This document shows positions 25,413 to 33,533 of a stretch of 64,000 nucleotides of DNA, one piece after another; positions within the stretch are counted from its first letter, which is position 1; every line of letters begins with the position of its first letter. Position numbers and translations under genes: made by a program. The DNA comes from Pseudoxanthomonas helianthi (GTDB taxonomy: Bacteria; Pseudomonadota; Gammaproteobacteria; Xanthomonadales; Xanthomonadaceae). The notes below the pieces were generated by a model. That model searched no databases and was not told the DNA's origin. It saw only the letters and a program-made list of their open reading frames with translations. The stretch lies in NCBI RefSeq assembly GCF_017939625.1, contig NZ_JAGKTC010000003.1, positions 496,001 to 560,000 of the forward strand. Reading direction: 5' to 3'.

Positions 25413-26081
25413 TCAGACAGCCTCGGCATCAGCCAACATGGACTCATGCTTGTCGTTTGCCCCTGCCTCCCTGAGCAGCCGCGCATATCTCTGCATCTGC
25501 AAGCGAAAGCGAGCTAACCATATCGCCATCCCATACAGCGCAAGGAGTCCGAGTGCGCACAAGGCAGTCGGAAAGGAAACGGAATTGATTGCCAAACTCT
25601 GCACGAAGGTCGCAACAAGCATTGGGAGAAGTCCGAGCTTGTCCACGGCTCCAAATAGAATTTGGTAACGCTGTGCCAAAACCTCCAATCGATAATCAAG
25701 GTATGTGATTCGGCGGTTGCGCTCCTGCAATGGCAATGTTCTGAGCCAGGCAAGTGTCTCCTCATGCGCAAGAAGCTTGGAGTCAAGATCGAGCGAGAAT
25801 TTACGCTTGCTATCAATGAAGTCAGGAACGGCGTCGCGAGCTTGGCGATAGAAAAATACACCGGCTCCGCAGAACTCGAGCACAACCCCGACAACCGTAA
25901 GCCAGGCGACCACTTCGCCCGTCAGACCAATGGTCGTTAGCATCGACATCGCCATGCCGACCAACATGATGCCGAACGGCCAACGGTCACGCTTCAGGTT
26001 CGCCACATCCTTCGGCTCGAGCCGCGCAAGTCGATCTTCTAGATCGGCGAATACTTGCTGATTACGCAGTTGCTCTTCCAT
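25413..26081 (-). CDS. Membrane protein of unknown function, four hydrophobic helices
   Basis: A 222-residue protein with two hydrophobic helical pairs. The first is around residues 37-80 (GIMLVGMAMSMLTTIGLTGEVVAWLTVVGVVLEFCGAGVFFY), the second around 155-195 (GLLPMLVATFVQSLAINSVSFPTALCALGLLALYGMAIWLA). The helical cytoplasmic region between them is charged (SKRKFSLDLDSKLLAHEETLAWLRTL). I do not recognise the family; it is loosely like 2TM SLATT-type effectors but not convincingly. Its DNA is clearly lower in GC than the neighbours on either side, as are the CBASS genes 1 kb away, so it may belong to the same imported segment. GGAG precedes the ATG at 26081. Confidence 0.75.
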   Translation of the reverse strand: MEEQLRNQQVFADLEDRLARLEPKDVANLKRDRWPFGIMLVGMAMSMLTTIGLTGEVVAWLTVVGVVLEFCGAGVFFYRQARDAVPDFIDSKRKFSLDLDSKLLAHEETLAWLRTLPLQERNRRITYLDYRLEVLAQRYQILFGAVDKLGLLPMLVATFVQSLAINSVSFPTALCALGLLALYGMAIWLARFRLQMQRYARLLREAGANDKHESMLADAEAV

Positions 26082-26143
26082 CCCCACTCCCCCGCTCTGT
26101 CCCTGGATCGCAGGATAAACGGGGTCGAGCCTCGGATGGGGGC

Positions 26144-26566
26144 TCAGGCCCAATTACGCCGCCAGTAGTTGGCCACCCGGTCGGCCACTTGGGGATGGTC
26201 GCGGTAGTAGACGGCGTTTTCGTGCAGCTCGGTGAGGCGTTCGTGGTCGCCCAGCAGGGTGGCGAGGTGGCCGTTGAGGCGCAGGAGGCGGTCGCGGGCG
26301 GCTTCGGCGGGTTCGCGCAGGAGGATGACGTCGGCGCAGTCCACGAGGCAGCACAGCAGGTCGAGGTTGGCCTCGCATTTGCGTTGCGCTGCGGTGGCCA
26401 GTTGGTCGAGTTGTTCGGGTGGCAGCCGGGCGATGGCTGCGTCGGTCTGGGCGATGCCTTCGCCTTGTATTAGTTCGAGCACCCGGGCCAGTGGCGTTTC
26501 GCCTTCAACCTGATCAGCCCTGTTTGCGTCCAGCAGTGGGGTCATCCTTGTCTCTGGAAAGTCCAT
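26144..26566 (-). CDS. Small helical protein of unknown function
   Basis: A 140-residue, acidic, probably all-helical protein (LARVLELIQGEGIAQTDAAIARLPPEQLDQLATAAQRKCEANLDLL) containing CCLVDCAD. No family is recognised, and there is no signal or membrane helix. The GC content is high, like the native chromosome, although both flanks are low in GC. The start may be 26566 (AGGGAC upstream) or the internal ATG at 26545. It is divergent from the XRE gene, so the operator at 26671-26689 lies upstream of both. Confidence 0.65.
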   Translation of the reverse strand: MDFPETRMTPLLDANRADQVEGETPLARVLELIQGEGIAQTDAAIARLPPEQLDQLATAAQRKCEANLDLLCCLVDCADVILLREPAEAARDRLLRLNGHLATLLGDHERLTELHENAVYYRDHPQVADRVANYWRRNWA

Positions 26567-26670
26567 TGTCCCTTGTACCGAAAAATGTGATTGATACTCG
26601 CCGCAATCAACGTATCCATCACTTGATATCGGCGTACACCGACACACTCCAACGAACCATCGCTTTCGTC

Positions 26671-26689
26671 TACTACGTTTTCCGTAGTA
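26671..26689. promoter_or_regulatory. Palindromic operator candidate for the XRE regulator
   Basis: TACTACG-TTTTC-CGTAGTA is a perfect 7-bp inverted repeat. It overlaps TAGTAT (26686-26691), a possible -10 box reading toward the XRE gene. Its position and size suit autorepression by an XRE dimer. Confidence 0.6.
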
Positions 26690-26743
26690 TCGCGGACACA
26701 GTTGGCTTCGGAAGCTTTTGGGCAGGCATCCCCAAAAGCGCAC

Positions 26744-27016
26744 GTGTCGGCCAAACGCGACATTCCGGTTTACAGCCGCCGACTACGCCAAGCCAGGGAA
26801 GCCATGGGCATATCTCAGCGCACCCTAGGCATCGAGGCTGGAATTGATGAATTCGTGGCCAGCTCCCGCATCAATCGCTACGAAACAGGTGTCCATCAAC
26901 CAAACTATCAAACACTGAAATTGCTAGCGGAAGTACTTCACTTGCCCACCGCATACTTCTATGCCGAAGACGACCAATTAGCGCTGTTAATCGCCGAGTT
27001 CGATTCAAAGCAGTAA
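26744..27016 (+). CDS. XRE-family helix-turn-helix regulator
   Basis: A 90-residue Cro/CI-type regulator. SRRLRQAREAMGISQRTLGIEAGIDEFVASSRINRYETG covers helices 1-4 of the HTH_3 domain, and HQPNYQTLKLLAEVLHLPTAYFYAED is the typical fifth helix and tail. The GTG at 26744 (VSAKRDIPVYS) is chosen as start by comparison with short XRE proteins. An upstream TTG at 26702 is possible, and neither has a clear ribosome-binding site. It converges on the CBASS operon and probably controls its own promoter through the palindrome at 26671-26689; control of the CBASS genes is unproven. Confidence 0.8.
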   Translation: MSAKRDIPVYSRRLRQAREAMGISQRTLGIEAGIDEFVASSRINRYETGVHQPNYQTLKLLAEVLHLPTAYFYAEDDQLALLIAEFDSKQ

Positions 27017-27064
27017 GTAACACAAACAAGAACCAGCTAGACTTCCGGAACTATGCCCAGCGCC

Positions 27065-28471
27065 TTAACGCCGACGTTGGCGTAGCCGTGTATATGCCGG
27101 TCGATTTGCTGGGTGACGAGGCGGCAATTCCGTTCGCGTGATAGCCACCGGAATTCGCGTTAGAGCATGAATTCGTCCATCTACGCGCACCTCACAATCC
27201 ATAAAGTGCCGCCCATGGTATTCCGCATGTTCGTCGTGATACGTGCCATCATCTAGATTGCTATGCCCGAGATCGTTCTCGTCGTAGGCATCTTGTCCGA
27301 GATTGCGCACCACCCACCGTATCACTGCATCTCTCGGCAAATATTGCCTGTTGGTTAGGCGAAAGCGCAGCCACTCACCTTTATAAGCCAGATCGACCTG
27401 CCCGTTCTGAAATACTCGCCTCGGCACCCCACCCTGCTCCGCCGACACATCAACTCTCACAATGGGAGCTGTAACCAAAACCATACTATTTGTCGAATCC
27501 ACTTCAACCATTCCCTCGATGTCGGGAAGCGGCATCAGATAATCGAACGCATCAGTCCAAATTGCCACAGCATCCGCCTCTTCGTCGGCTTGCGTAGCGC
27601 TGCGTGCGATGCCTCTTAGCTCAGCCAATGCGTCCATGAAACGCCGAAACTCAGCATCACCTAGACGATTTAGATTTCTATCCTGATCAGATTCGACTGG
27701 ATTCTCGACCACAGAGCTAGCTGACAACCGATCAAACACCTCATCAATAACCGCACCTAACGCATCATCATCATCTAGCCCCTCGTCTTGCGCGACCTCA
27801 ACGAACGCATTCACAGCTAACACAGTCAGCATCAATGAACTAGGCTGCGCACTTCGATCCTCTCTAAATCTCAGCGCAGACCATGCCTTCAGGTATCGAA
27901 CCACGCGCCGCGCTTGAGCTCGCGCATCACCATCCAAACGCTCCTGAAACCAATCGACCATTTTTTCCGGATCACTCATTTCCCAGCCACCAGAAAGCGT
28001 AGCTAGCCGCGTTTCCTCGGTATCTATTGAGTAATGATAACCAGGCAAATCGATGTGCAAATGCTTTTCGTAGTAAGCACGTGAACAACGTTCTTTTGGC
28101 GGCACCTCAACGCTTTTCACATACTCGTCGCCTTCCGCAAAATGTTGAAGAGAATCCTGCAGAACGCTACGCAATTCATCTTGCGACAACTTTACTTCAG
28201 ACGCGCGACCCCATTCGAAATAGACCCCCATATCAACATCATAGTCCTGCCTTTCAAGCGGCCTAATCAATGTGTGTAATTTGTACGAACCCTGAAGCCA
28301 CATCGATACTTGAACGCCACAACGCACGGGGATGTCGCGTTTAAGATGAGCCTCCAAGTCGTCCTTCCGCTGACGCAATAAATCCATCTGCCCATCGCTA
28401 GGGCGAACCCGCTTGTTAAGCGTCTCTCGCTCCGCATCATTCGAATAAAACATATCCTTGGCCGCACCCAT
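27065..28471 (-). CDS. CD-NTase (cGAS/DncV-like nucleotidyltransferase) of CBASS
   Basis: A 468-residue signalling enzyme expected to make a cyclic di- or trinucleotide on phage infection. The polymerase-beta-like core shows GSYK at residues 61-64 (WLQGSYKLHT), the metal-binding pair D78/D80 in RQDYDVDMGVYF, and the third Asp D141 in HLHIDLPGYHY; all three catalytic acids are intact. An alpha-helical region follows. The C-terminal 110 residues (GEWLRFRLTNRQYL...WVVRNLG...EYHGRHFMDCEVRVDGRIH) match the pattern of the AGS-C sensor domain often fused to CD-NTases. Its ATG is 2 nt after the stop of capV, so the pair is one operon. It has low GC relative to the chromosome. The product nucleotide cannot be told from sequence. 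Confidence 0.92.
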   Translation of the reverse strand: MGAAKDMFYSNDAERETLNKRVRPSDGQMDLLRQRKDDLEAHLKRDIPVRCGVQVSMWLQGSYKLHTLIRPLERQDYDVDMGVYFEWGRASEVKLSQDELRSVLQDSLQHFAEGDEYVKSVEVPPKERCSRAYYEKHLHIDLPGYHYSIDTEETRLATLSGGWEMSDPEKMVDWFQERLDGDARAQARRVVRYLKAWSALRFREDRSAQPSSLMLTVLAVNAFVEVAQDEGLDDDDALGAVIDEVFDRLSASSVVENPVESDQDRNLNRLGDAEFRRFMDALAELRGIARSATQADEEADAVAIWTDAFDYLMPLPDIEGMVEVDSTNSMVLVTAPIVRVDVSAEQGGVPRRVFQNGQVDLAYKGEWLRFRLTNRQYLPRDAVIRWVVRNLGQDAYDENDLGHSNLDDGTYHDEHAEYHGRHFMDCEVRVDGRIHALTRIPVAITRTELPPRHPANRPAYTRLRQRRR

Positions 28472-28473
28472 CC

Positions 28474-29445
28474 CTATTCTCCCTTATGAAGCCAATTGCC
28501 AGGAATATGCGTCAGAAGCCGCTTAAAGGGCTCGGTTCCAATCACATCGGTAACGTGCTTTGCAGCAAGCCCGAGCAGCACTTGACGAGACGACTCCCCC
28601 GTTTTGTCTAGCCCTACATCACGCATTACCGCATCTGCGGGCTGCCCATCTATCCGCATGTATCTATCACCCAGCCGATGCTCAACAATCTGCGTTGAAA
28701 ATTGTTGCTGTGCAGACAAAATTACTTGAATCAATGGGAACTCAGTAGGGCGCAGCCAATCAATGACGCCGCGTTTACGCTTTGCTGATGCAGGCACTGC
28801 GTAGGTACTAGACAGGGTCCCAACGCTCAACATTCGCACTTGCGACTCAGACTTGCCGAAGAATTTGCCAGCCTCATGCAGCGCCACAAGATCGGGGGCA
28901 TTCGCAAACAGGCCACCATCTGCAAACAATTGATTGTCGAGAGACGCGATGGGAAAGTAGATTGGCGCAGCAGCAGTTGCGATCGCGACATCCCTTGCCA
29001 GATATCTAAGATCACGCGTCCATTCTGCATTATGTTTTGTCTTGAATATTTGCTGCTTGCCGGCAGTGAGATTCAGCGCTGGAATGACAAGTGCATGCCT
29101 GGCGTCGGACAGCGTTGCATTTTCCGGAAGAATAGAACCAATGACGTCACGCAATGGCGCAGCATCATACTTACTTGAAAATAGCCCCGCGAGTACCCCT
29201 CTCTGCGGAAATATTTTCCGGCCCGCCTCAGAAAACACTTCTACCACTTCACTCATTGGCTTCTCGAAGGCAACAGCCAAAGCAAGAATTCCACCAATGG
29301 ATGTCCCAGCAATTAGATCGAAACACTGACCTATCGGGCGGCCAGCGGCTTGTTCGATCTCCTGGAGAACTCGCGCCGAATACAGCCCACGGAAGCCACC
29401 GCCCGTTAGCGCTAGAATATGAAACGGAGCGTCTTCTCCAACCAT
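28474..29445 (-). CDS. capV: CapV-type patatin-like phospholipase, CBASS effector
   Basis: A 323-residue patatin-fold lipase. The oxyanion loop is GGGFRG (residues 15-20), nucleophile Ser49 is in GTSIGG (47-52), and the catalytic Asp176 is in ADGGLFANAP, so the Ser-Asp dyad is complete. In CBASS, CapV proteins are activated by the cyclic nucleotide of the paired CD-NTase and degrade membrane phospholipids, killing the infected cell. The gene directly precedes the CD-NTase gene, the same order as capV-dncV in Vibrio cholerae. AGGAGG lies 8 nt before the ATG at 29445, a strong ribosome-binding site. The upstream signal-peptide protein gene is only 29 nt away, so the CBASS promoter must lie within it or transcription is read-through. 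Confidence 0.92.
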   Translation of the reverse strand: MVGEDAPFHILALTGGGFRGLYSARVLQEIEQAAGRPIGQCFDLIAGTSIGGILALAVAFEKPMSEVVEVFSEAGRKIFPQRGVLAGLFSSKYDAAPLRDVIGSILPENATLSDARHALVIPALNLTAGKQQIFKTKHNAEWTRDLRYLARDVAIATAAAPIYFPIASLDNQLFADGGLFANAPDLVALHEAGKFFGKSESQVRMLSVGTLSSTYAVPASAKRKRGVIDWLRPTEFPLIQVILSAQQQFSTQIVEHRLGDRYMRIDGQPADAVMRDVGLDKTGESSRQVLLGLAAKHVTDVIGTEPFKRLLTHIPGNWLHKGE

Positions 29446-29474
29446 TTTCTAATCCTCCTACGATACGGAGCTAA

Positions 29475-30221
29475 TCACCATCTCCGATTACTCAAGCCGC
29501 GCGAGTTACGTGCATTAACTACGTAGCTCAACAACGCCTCCCCACCCACATCCAACTCATACTCGAAACTCTGCTGCATCACGCCATGTGCACTACCCGG
29601 CGCCGCGTAATTCGCCCCCACCGAAATCGTGTGCCGTCCCCGCGGCAACGGCCTCAGCATCAACCAATACCCATCCGCCGCCGCCAGCGTTGACGACGCA
29701 TCGTCCGGATCCAGTCGGAAACACCCATCGCTACGCACCCGATGCATCGCGATATCCCCCAGCGGCTTGCCATCCAGCAACACCACCGCGCTGGCCAGAT
29801 GATCGTTGTTGACCGCCACGTCGGACTGCAATTCCTTGCAACTCGCGGAGCTCAGCTCGCGGCTCTGCATGTAGATCATGTTGATCACCGGCAACAGCAG
29901 ATACTTGCCTTCCGGCACCACGCAACGCCGTTTCGGCTTGAATGACCCATCGGTGCCCGCGAGAAACCACACCGGCCCGTCCTGCCCCAAGTCGCAGAAA
30001 CGCCCGTCCGGATCGAGATAAGGTTCCATCGGCTGCGCTAATACCCAGCGCCACCATTGCGCCGTCCACGCCCCCAGACTCTGGCCTTCCACCGGATCGG
30101 CGGTCAGCACATCACCGACAGGCGGCGACGCCGGAACGGCGCCCGCAGGCACATCCGCCTGCACCGCCAACGTGCCGGCCCACAAGGCCACGACCCAGAA
30201 ACACCGGTTCCCCAACCGCAT
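29475..30221 (-). CDS. Exported protein of unknown function
   Basis: A 248-residue protein with a signal peptide (CFWVVALWAGTLAVQA). The mature part shows a pattern I have seen in uncharacterised secreted proteins: SLGAWTAQWWRWVLAQPMEP, FCDLGQDGPVWFLAG, KRRCVVPEGKYLLLPVINMI and, near the end, LRPLPRGRHTISVGANYA. The Cys residues (C in FCDLG, RRCVV, ASCKEL, DGCFRL) could form two disulfides. No catalytic motif is evident. GGAGAAGGGA precedes the ATG at 30221. It is high in GC and looks native, in contrast to capV, which starts 29 nt downstream. Confidence 0.72.
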   Translation of the reverse strand: MRLGNRCFWVVALWAGTLAVQADVPAGAVPASPPVGDVLTADPVEGQSLGAWTAQWWRWVLAQPMEPYLDPDGRFCDLGQDGPVWFLAGTDGSFKPKRRCVVPEGKYLLLPVINMIYMQSRELSSASCKELQSDVAVNNDHLASAVVLLDGKPLGDIAMHRVRSDGCFRLDPDDASSTLAAADGYWLMLRPLPRGRHTISVGANYAAPGSAHGVMQQSFEYELDVGGEALLSYVVNARNSRGLSNRRW

Positions 30222-30353
30222 TCCCTTCTCCCCCAACGCCCCTGACGCCGGCGCATTCCTTTCCCCTGGGCGGAGCATACCAAGCCCGGACGCGGCCCGG
30301 GCAAGGCCAAAACCGCGGGCCTGGCGCCTTGCACGAAGGTCCCGCTTGCGCCC

Positions 30354-30410
30354 CGCCCGGACCCCGCCGGCCTGCGGCCCTACTTGAACGCCGACTCCCG
30401 CAACAACTTT
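30354..30410 (-). pseudogene. 3'-end remnant of a duplicate of the gene at 31545-31985
   Basis: On the minus strand, codons just before the TAG at 30380-30382 read EKLLRESAFK. They align with SEMLRELVFK at the end of the intact gene 1.2 kb away, and the DNA on both sides of the stop is also similar (compare 31519-31575). Nothing upstream of about 30412 matches, so only a scar remains. Confidence 0.55.
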
Positions 30411-30483
30411 TCGTCGTACCCGGGCTACGCTGGCTGGTAGCGCTATCATCCGGACACCGTTTTTCCTAAGGAAGGCAGTCGCA

Positions 30484-31317
30484 ATGAACTCGCTCACGGG
30501 AGCTCTTTGTCTTTTGGTCCTGTCGCTTGGCTTCGCTGGGCAGGTTCGTTCGGCGCCATCGGCCGGGTATCCGTCCGTTACGGTGCGCGACTCCGAAGTG
30601 CGAACGATGAAGTCCGCCTCCACGGGGCGCAGCTACGACTTGTACATCCACAAGCCGGCCGACTTCGACAAGAACAAAGACAAAAAATACCCCGTGCTCT
30701 ACCTGCTCGATGGCCAATGGGATTTCAAGCTCCTGGACTCGGTTGTCGGCGGTCTCGTCTACGACAGGCAGATGCCGGACATCGTGGTGGTCGGCATCGT
30801 CTATTCCGGCGACGACGCGGACTACAACGCGCTCCGCGCGAGGGACTACACCCCGACGCCAGGCAATCGCGAGGGGTCTGGCGACGGCCCGAAGTTCCTG
30901 GGCTTCATCAAGACCGAACTGATTCCGTTCGTGGAAGGGAATTACCGCGGCGACCCGACCCGTCGCATTCTCGGCGGGCATTCTTTCGGCGGGCTCTTCA
31001 CGCTCTACGCGATGTTCACGGAACCCCCGTTGTTCTGGGGATACCTCGCGGGCAGTCCCGACTTTACCTGGGACAACGGCTTCCTGGCGAAGCAGGAGGC
31101 GGACTTCGCGACGAAACACAAGAACCTGCCGGTGAGACTCTTCATGGGAGTCGGTGGCGCCGAGGAACTGGTGACGCCCGCCGTCGGATTTGTCCGGACC
31201 TTCTCGGCGCGCAACTACAACGGCTTGCATTGGGACGCCCGCGTCGTCGAGGGAGAGGGCCATGCCGGCGTGAAGCCCGAGTTCTACAATCGCGGCTTGC
31301 GCTTCCTGTTCCGCTAG
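30484..31317 (+). CDS. Secreted alpha/beta-hydrolase (esterase D / IroE-like, PF00756 type)
   Basis: A 277-residue protein with a signal peptide (LCLLVLSLGFAGQVRSA). The alpha/beta-hydrolase core has YPVLYLLDGQWDF for the oxyanion strand, the nucleophile elbow GGHSFGGLFTLYAM (GxSxG), and a terminal His in VVEGEGHAGVKPEF. This group includes siderophore esterases, S-formylglutathione hydrolases and other esterases; periplasmic export favours an IroE-like or general esterase role. The ATG at 30484 follows AAGGAAGGCA. It sits between the intact gene at 31545 and a remnant of its duplicate, so it may have moved in between. Confidence 0.88.
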   Translation: MNSLTGALCLLVLSLGFAGQVRSAPSAGYPSVTVRDSEVRTMKSASTGRSYDLYIHKPADFDKNKDKKYPVLYLLDGQWDFKLLDSVVGGLVYDRQMPDIVVVGIVYSGDDADYNALRARDYTPTPGNREGSGDGPKFLGFIKTELIPFVEGNYRGDPTRRILGGHSFGGLFTLYAMFTEPPLFWGYLAGSPDFTWDNGFLAKQEADFATKHKNLPVRLFMGVGGAEELVTPAVGFVRTFSARNYNGLHWDARVVEGEGHAGVKPEFYNRGLRFLFR

Positions 31318-31382
31318 CTTGATTGGAAAAACCGGTTCCCGACGATTTTTCGAGACCCACGCCGCTTCCGGGCGACAAAGGG

Positions 31383-31407
31383 ACGGAGGCAATCCCATTC
31401 CCTCCGT
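31383..31407 (+). terminator. Weak hairpin after the esterase gene
   Basis: ACGGAGG and CCTCCGT are separated by 11 nt and followed by only TTT. It is placed 65 nt after the stop at 31317; the assignment is tentative. Confidence 0.3.
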
Positions 31408-31544
31408 TTCCCAGTTCCTGAATTCGCTCGGTTCGCACCGATTCGATCGGAATTGCACCGGGTCACTGCAAGCCCGCCAGCCGGGAGCCTTCCACAACTT
31501 CTCTGCCAGCGTCCCACCCGCCCGGACAACGCCCGCTTGCGGCC

Positions 31545-31985
31545 CTACTTGAACACCAGCTCCCGCAACATCTCCGAACCCAGCAACGTGCGCATCACCA
31601 TGCGCTTGCCCGAAGCCTCGTCGGCCTGCTTGTAGTTCATCTTGGTCACCTTGGCCAGGATCGGATCCATCTTCGCGTCCATGCCGTCGAACGCCGCCAT
31701 GTTCGGATAGGTCGTCACCAGGTACAGGTCGGCCTCGTTCGGGTTGTGCGCCTGCGCCCCGTACACGTGGTACTCGGTGACGATGCCCGCCTGCTTCGAC
31801 GCCTCCATCGTCTTGCGCCAGGTGTCGTTCAAGAAAGCCATGTAGTTCTCGAACTGGCCATCCACGACCTTGACCGCACTGACCACCGCGACCGGACCAT
31901 CGGTGTACGGCCTTTCCTGTGCGCCCGCGACAGCGGCGACGGCGGCCAACGACAGCGACAACACACTTGCGTACAGACGCTTCAT
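31545..31985 (-). CDS. Exported NIPSNAP/dimeric alpha-beta-barrel-like protein
   Basis: A 146-residue protein with a signal peptide (LYASVLSLSLAAVAAVAGA). The mature part, VAVVSAVKVVDGQFENYMAFLNDTWRKTMEASKQAGIVTEYHVYGAQ...DLYLVTTYPNMAAFD, has the beta-alpha-beta rhythm of ferredoxin-like dimeric barrels (NIPSNAP or ABM type). No active-site residue can be named. GGAGG lies 5 nt before the ATG at 31985. A scar of a second copy of its 3' end lies at 30354-30410. Confidence 0.7.
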   Translation of the reverse strand: MKRLYASVLSLSLAAVAAVAGAQERPYTDGPVAVVSAVKVVDGQFENYMAFLNDTWRKTMEASKQAGIVTEYHVYGAQAHNPNEADLYLVTTYPNMAAFDGMDAKMDPILAKVTKMNYKQADEASGKRMVMRTLLGSEMLRELVFK

Positions 31986-32237
31986 GGGGACCTCCACGGT
32001 GAACGTGGCCATGCGGACACCCGCACGGCACGACCCGTCGCCCCCTGCCCGGCAGGTCGCACGCTGCCCAACGCCCTGAGGCGGCGGGAACGGCCAAGCG
32101 CTGAACTTTGCCCTGGCACGGCGGTCGGAAAGGTTGGCAGGCGCCGAAGCAATGGTCATCATTCGGCGCCTCGATCGTCGCCCTTCCCCCTTGTCTTCCC
32201 CGATGAAAACACGCGACTTCCGCTCGCCCGGGACGGC

Positions 32238-33089
32238 ATGAGCGACACCACGACGCGCGCCGCGAGCCGCGCCGACCCCCTGACCGAACGCCGGCAGCGC
32301 TGGATCGCCGCGACCGGCAGCGCGCTGCTGCATGCGCTGTTCCTGTTCCTGCTGCTGTACGCCTCCAAGCCCGTGCTGACCCCGCCGCAGGGCGCCAGCA
32401 GCGGCGGCCGGGTCAAGGTCGATTTCATCGGCGAAGCCAAGCAGGACAGCCAGCGCCCGCCCACGCCGCCGTCGGGCGCGACCAAGCCGGTCGAACGCAA
32501 GCAACCGCGCAAACCCGTACCGCCCAAGCCCAGGACTTCGCCGGTGCAGGCCGCCCTTGTCGTGCAGAGCGACAACCCGCTGCCGCCCGACGAAAAACCG
32601 CAACCGCCGGTCGAAGAAGCCGTCGGGCAACCGCGCCCCAGCCAGGCCCCCGCCAGTGCACCGGGCATGCGCCGGTCCGCGATGTGGGGGCAGCCGCCCG
32701 GCATGCTGCAGCAGGAAACCGCGCCGACCGACAACGGCGCCGACCAGGGCATGGCGTACTACTCGAACGCCGGACCCGACGTCGCCGGCCAGCCGACCAT
32801 GCAGACCGCGGACGGTCACCAGATCGTCTACGAACTGCTCAACGAAAACCGCCTGCGCGACTGGCGCGACCTGGGCATGACCGAACTGTCCTTTCCGTTG
32901 CCCGGCCGCCGCCAGTTCATGGTCTGCCCGCTGCGCACCGTGCTGAAGCGCGGCTCCGGCCCGTGCCGCATGGTCGAGCCGGACGACCCGGGTCTGGCCA
33001 GGATCGGCGATGCGCGCGAAGTGGTCATCGTGCAGCGCGTGTACCGCCGCGGCGAACTGGTCTGGCGCGGGCCCGGCGTCTACAAGTAG
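32238..33089 (+). CDS. TonB-like inner-membrane-anchored proline-rich protein
   Basis: A 283-residue protein. One N-terminal transmembrane helix (about 24-43, ATGSALLHALFLFLLLYA) is followed by a Pro/Lys/Gln-rich periplasmic spacer (residues about 60-150) and a compact C-terminal domain (VYELLNENRLRDWRDLGMTELSFPLPGRRQFMVCPLRTV...CRMVEP) with two Cys that could pair. The architecture resembles TonB/TolA-type energy or scaffold proteins, but the C-domain is not a recognisable TonB domain. No exbB/exbD genes are near. A start at 32238 places the helix properly. Confidence 0.7.
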   Translation: MSDTTTRAASRADPLTERRQRWIAATGSALLHALFLFLLLYASKPVLTPPQGASSGGRVKVDFIGEAKQDSQRPPTPPSGATKPVERKQPRKPVPPKPRTSPVQAALVVQSDNPLPPDEKPQPPVEEAVGQPRPSQAPASAPGMRRSAMWGQPPGMLQQETAPTDNGADQGMAYYSNAGPDVAGQPTMQTADGHQIVYELLNENRLRDWRDLGMTELSFPLPGRRQFMVCPLRTVLKRGSGPCRMVEPDDPGLARIGDAREVVIVQRVYRRGELVWRGPGVYK

Positions 33090-33104
33090 CCACCACCCCT
33101 CCCC

Positions 33105-33177
33105 GTGGGAGCGACGTAAGTCGCGAATGCTTTTGATTTTCCCGCCAGAGAGCATTCGCGCCTGAAGGCGCTCCCAC
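33105..33177. repeat. Palindromic repeat, family GTGGGAGCGACGTAAGTCGC
   Basis: Left arm GTGGGAGCGACGTAAGTCGC and right arm ending GGCGCTCCCAC face each other across about 40 nt, 16 nt after the stop of the TonB-like gene. The family recurs at 48745-48767 (short) and 50070-50147 (perfect). Confidence 0.75.
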
Positions 33178-33248
33178 AAAGGCGCGGTCGGCGGTGTTAC
33201 CGCAACCTACCGCTGAAACTTCAGGTCGCCGAAATCGTGTGCACATCT

Positions 33249-33454
33249 CCTTCTCCCCGCATGCGGGGAGAAGGTGGCCGACAGGCCGGATGAGGGGCAC
33301 GCCCGGAGGTGATGCACTCGGGATGAAGACTGAAATTCGAGTGCGAGAGCCGCGGTTTCCCCGCACTCGATGCGATGTTGCGTCGGAACGGACATCAGCT
33401 CCGAGCTGCCCCTCACCCGCCTTCGGCACCCTCTCCCCGCACGCGGGGAGAGGG
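33249..33454. repeat. Palindromic repeat pair, family CTCCCCGC-GCGGGGAG
   Basis: TTCTCCCCGCATGCGGGGAGAA lies at the left end and CTCTCCCCGCACGCGGGGAGAG at the right end. Inner complementary segments (GATGAGGGGC, GCCCCTCA) between them make a roughly 200-nt composite inverted repeat. The rest of the 518-nt gap (33090-33607) holds the previous repeat and the BlaI operator. Confidence 0.7.
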
Positions 33455-33533
33455 AGTCCGCGGCGCGGGATTCCCGCGGCCCGAACAGCCGGACCCGTAG
33501 CCCTCCCTGCCATTCGTCACCCCGACTTCCGAA

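Noticed and set aside
25413-26081. Calling the membrane protein a SLATT-type CBASS effector
   Set aside because: It has two separated helix pairs rather than the single 2TM-plus-helix SLATT pattern, and it is not in the CBASS operon.
27017-27064. Search for Cap2/Cap3 (E1-E2 or JAB) genes next to the CBASS pair
   Set aside because: Neither flank encodes such domains; the downstream side ends in the convergent XRE gene and the upstream neighbour is a secreted native protein.
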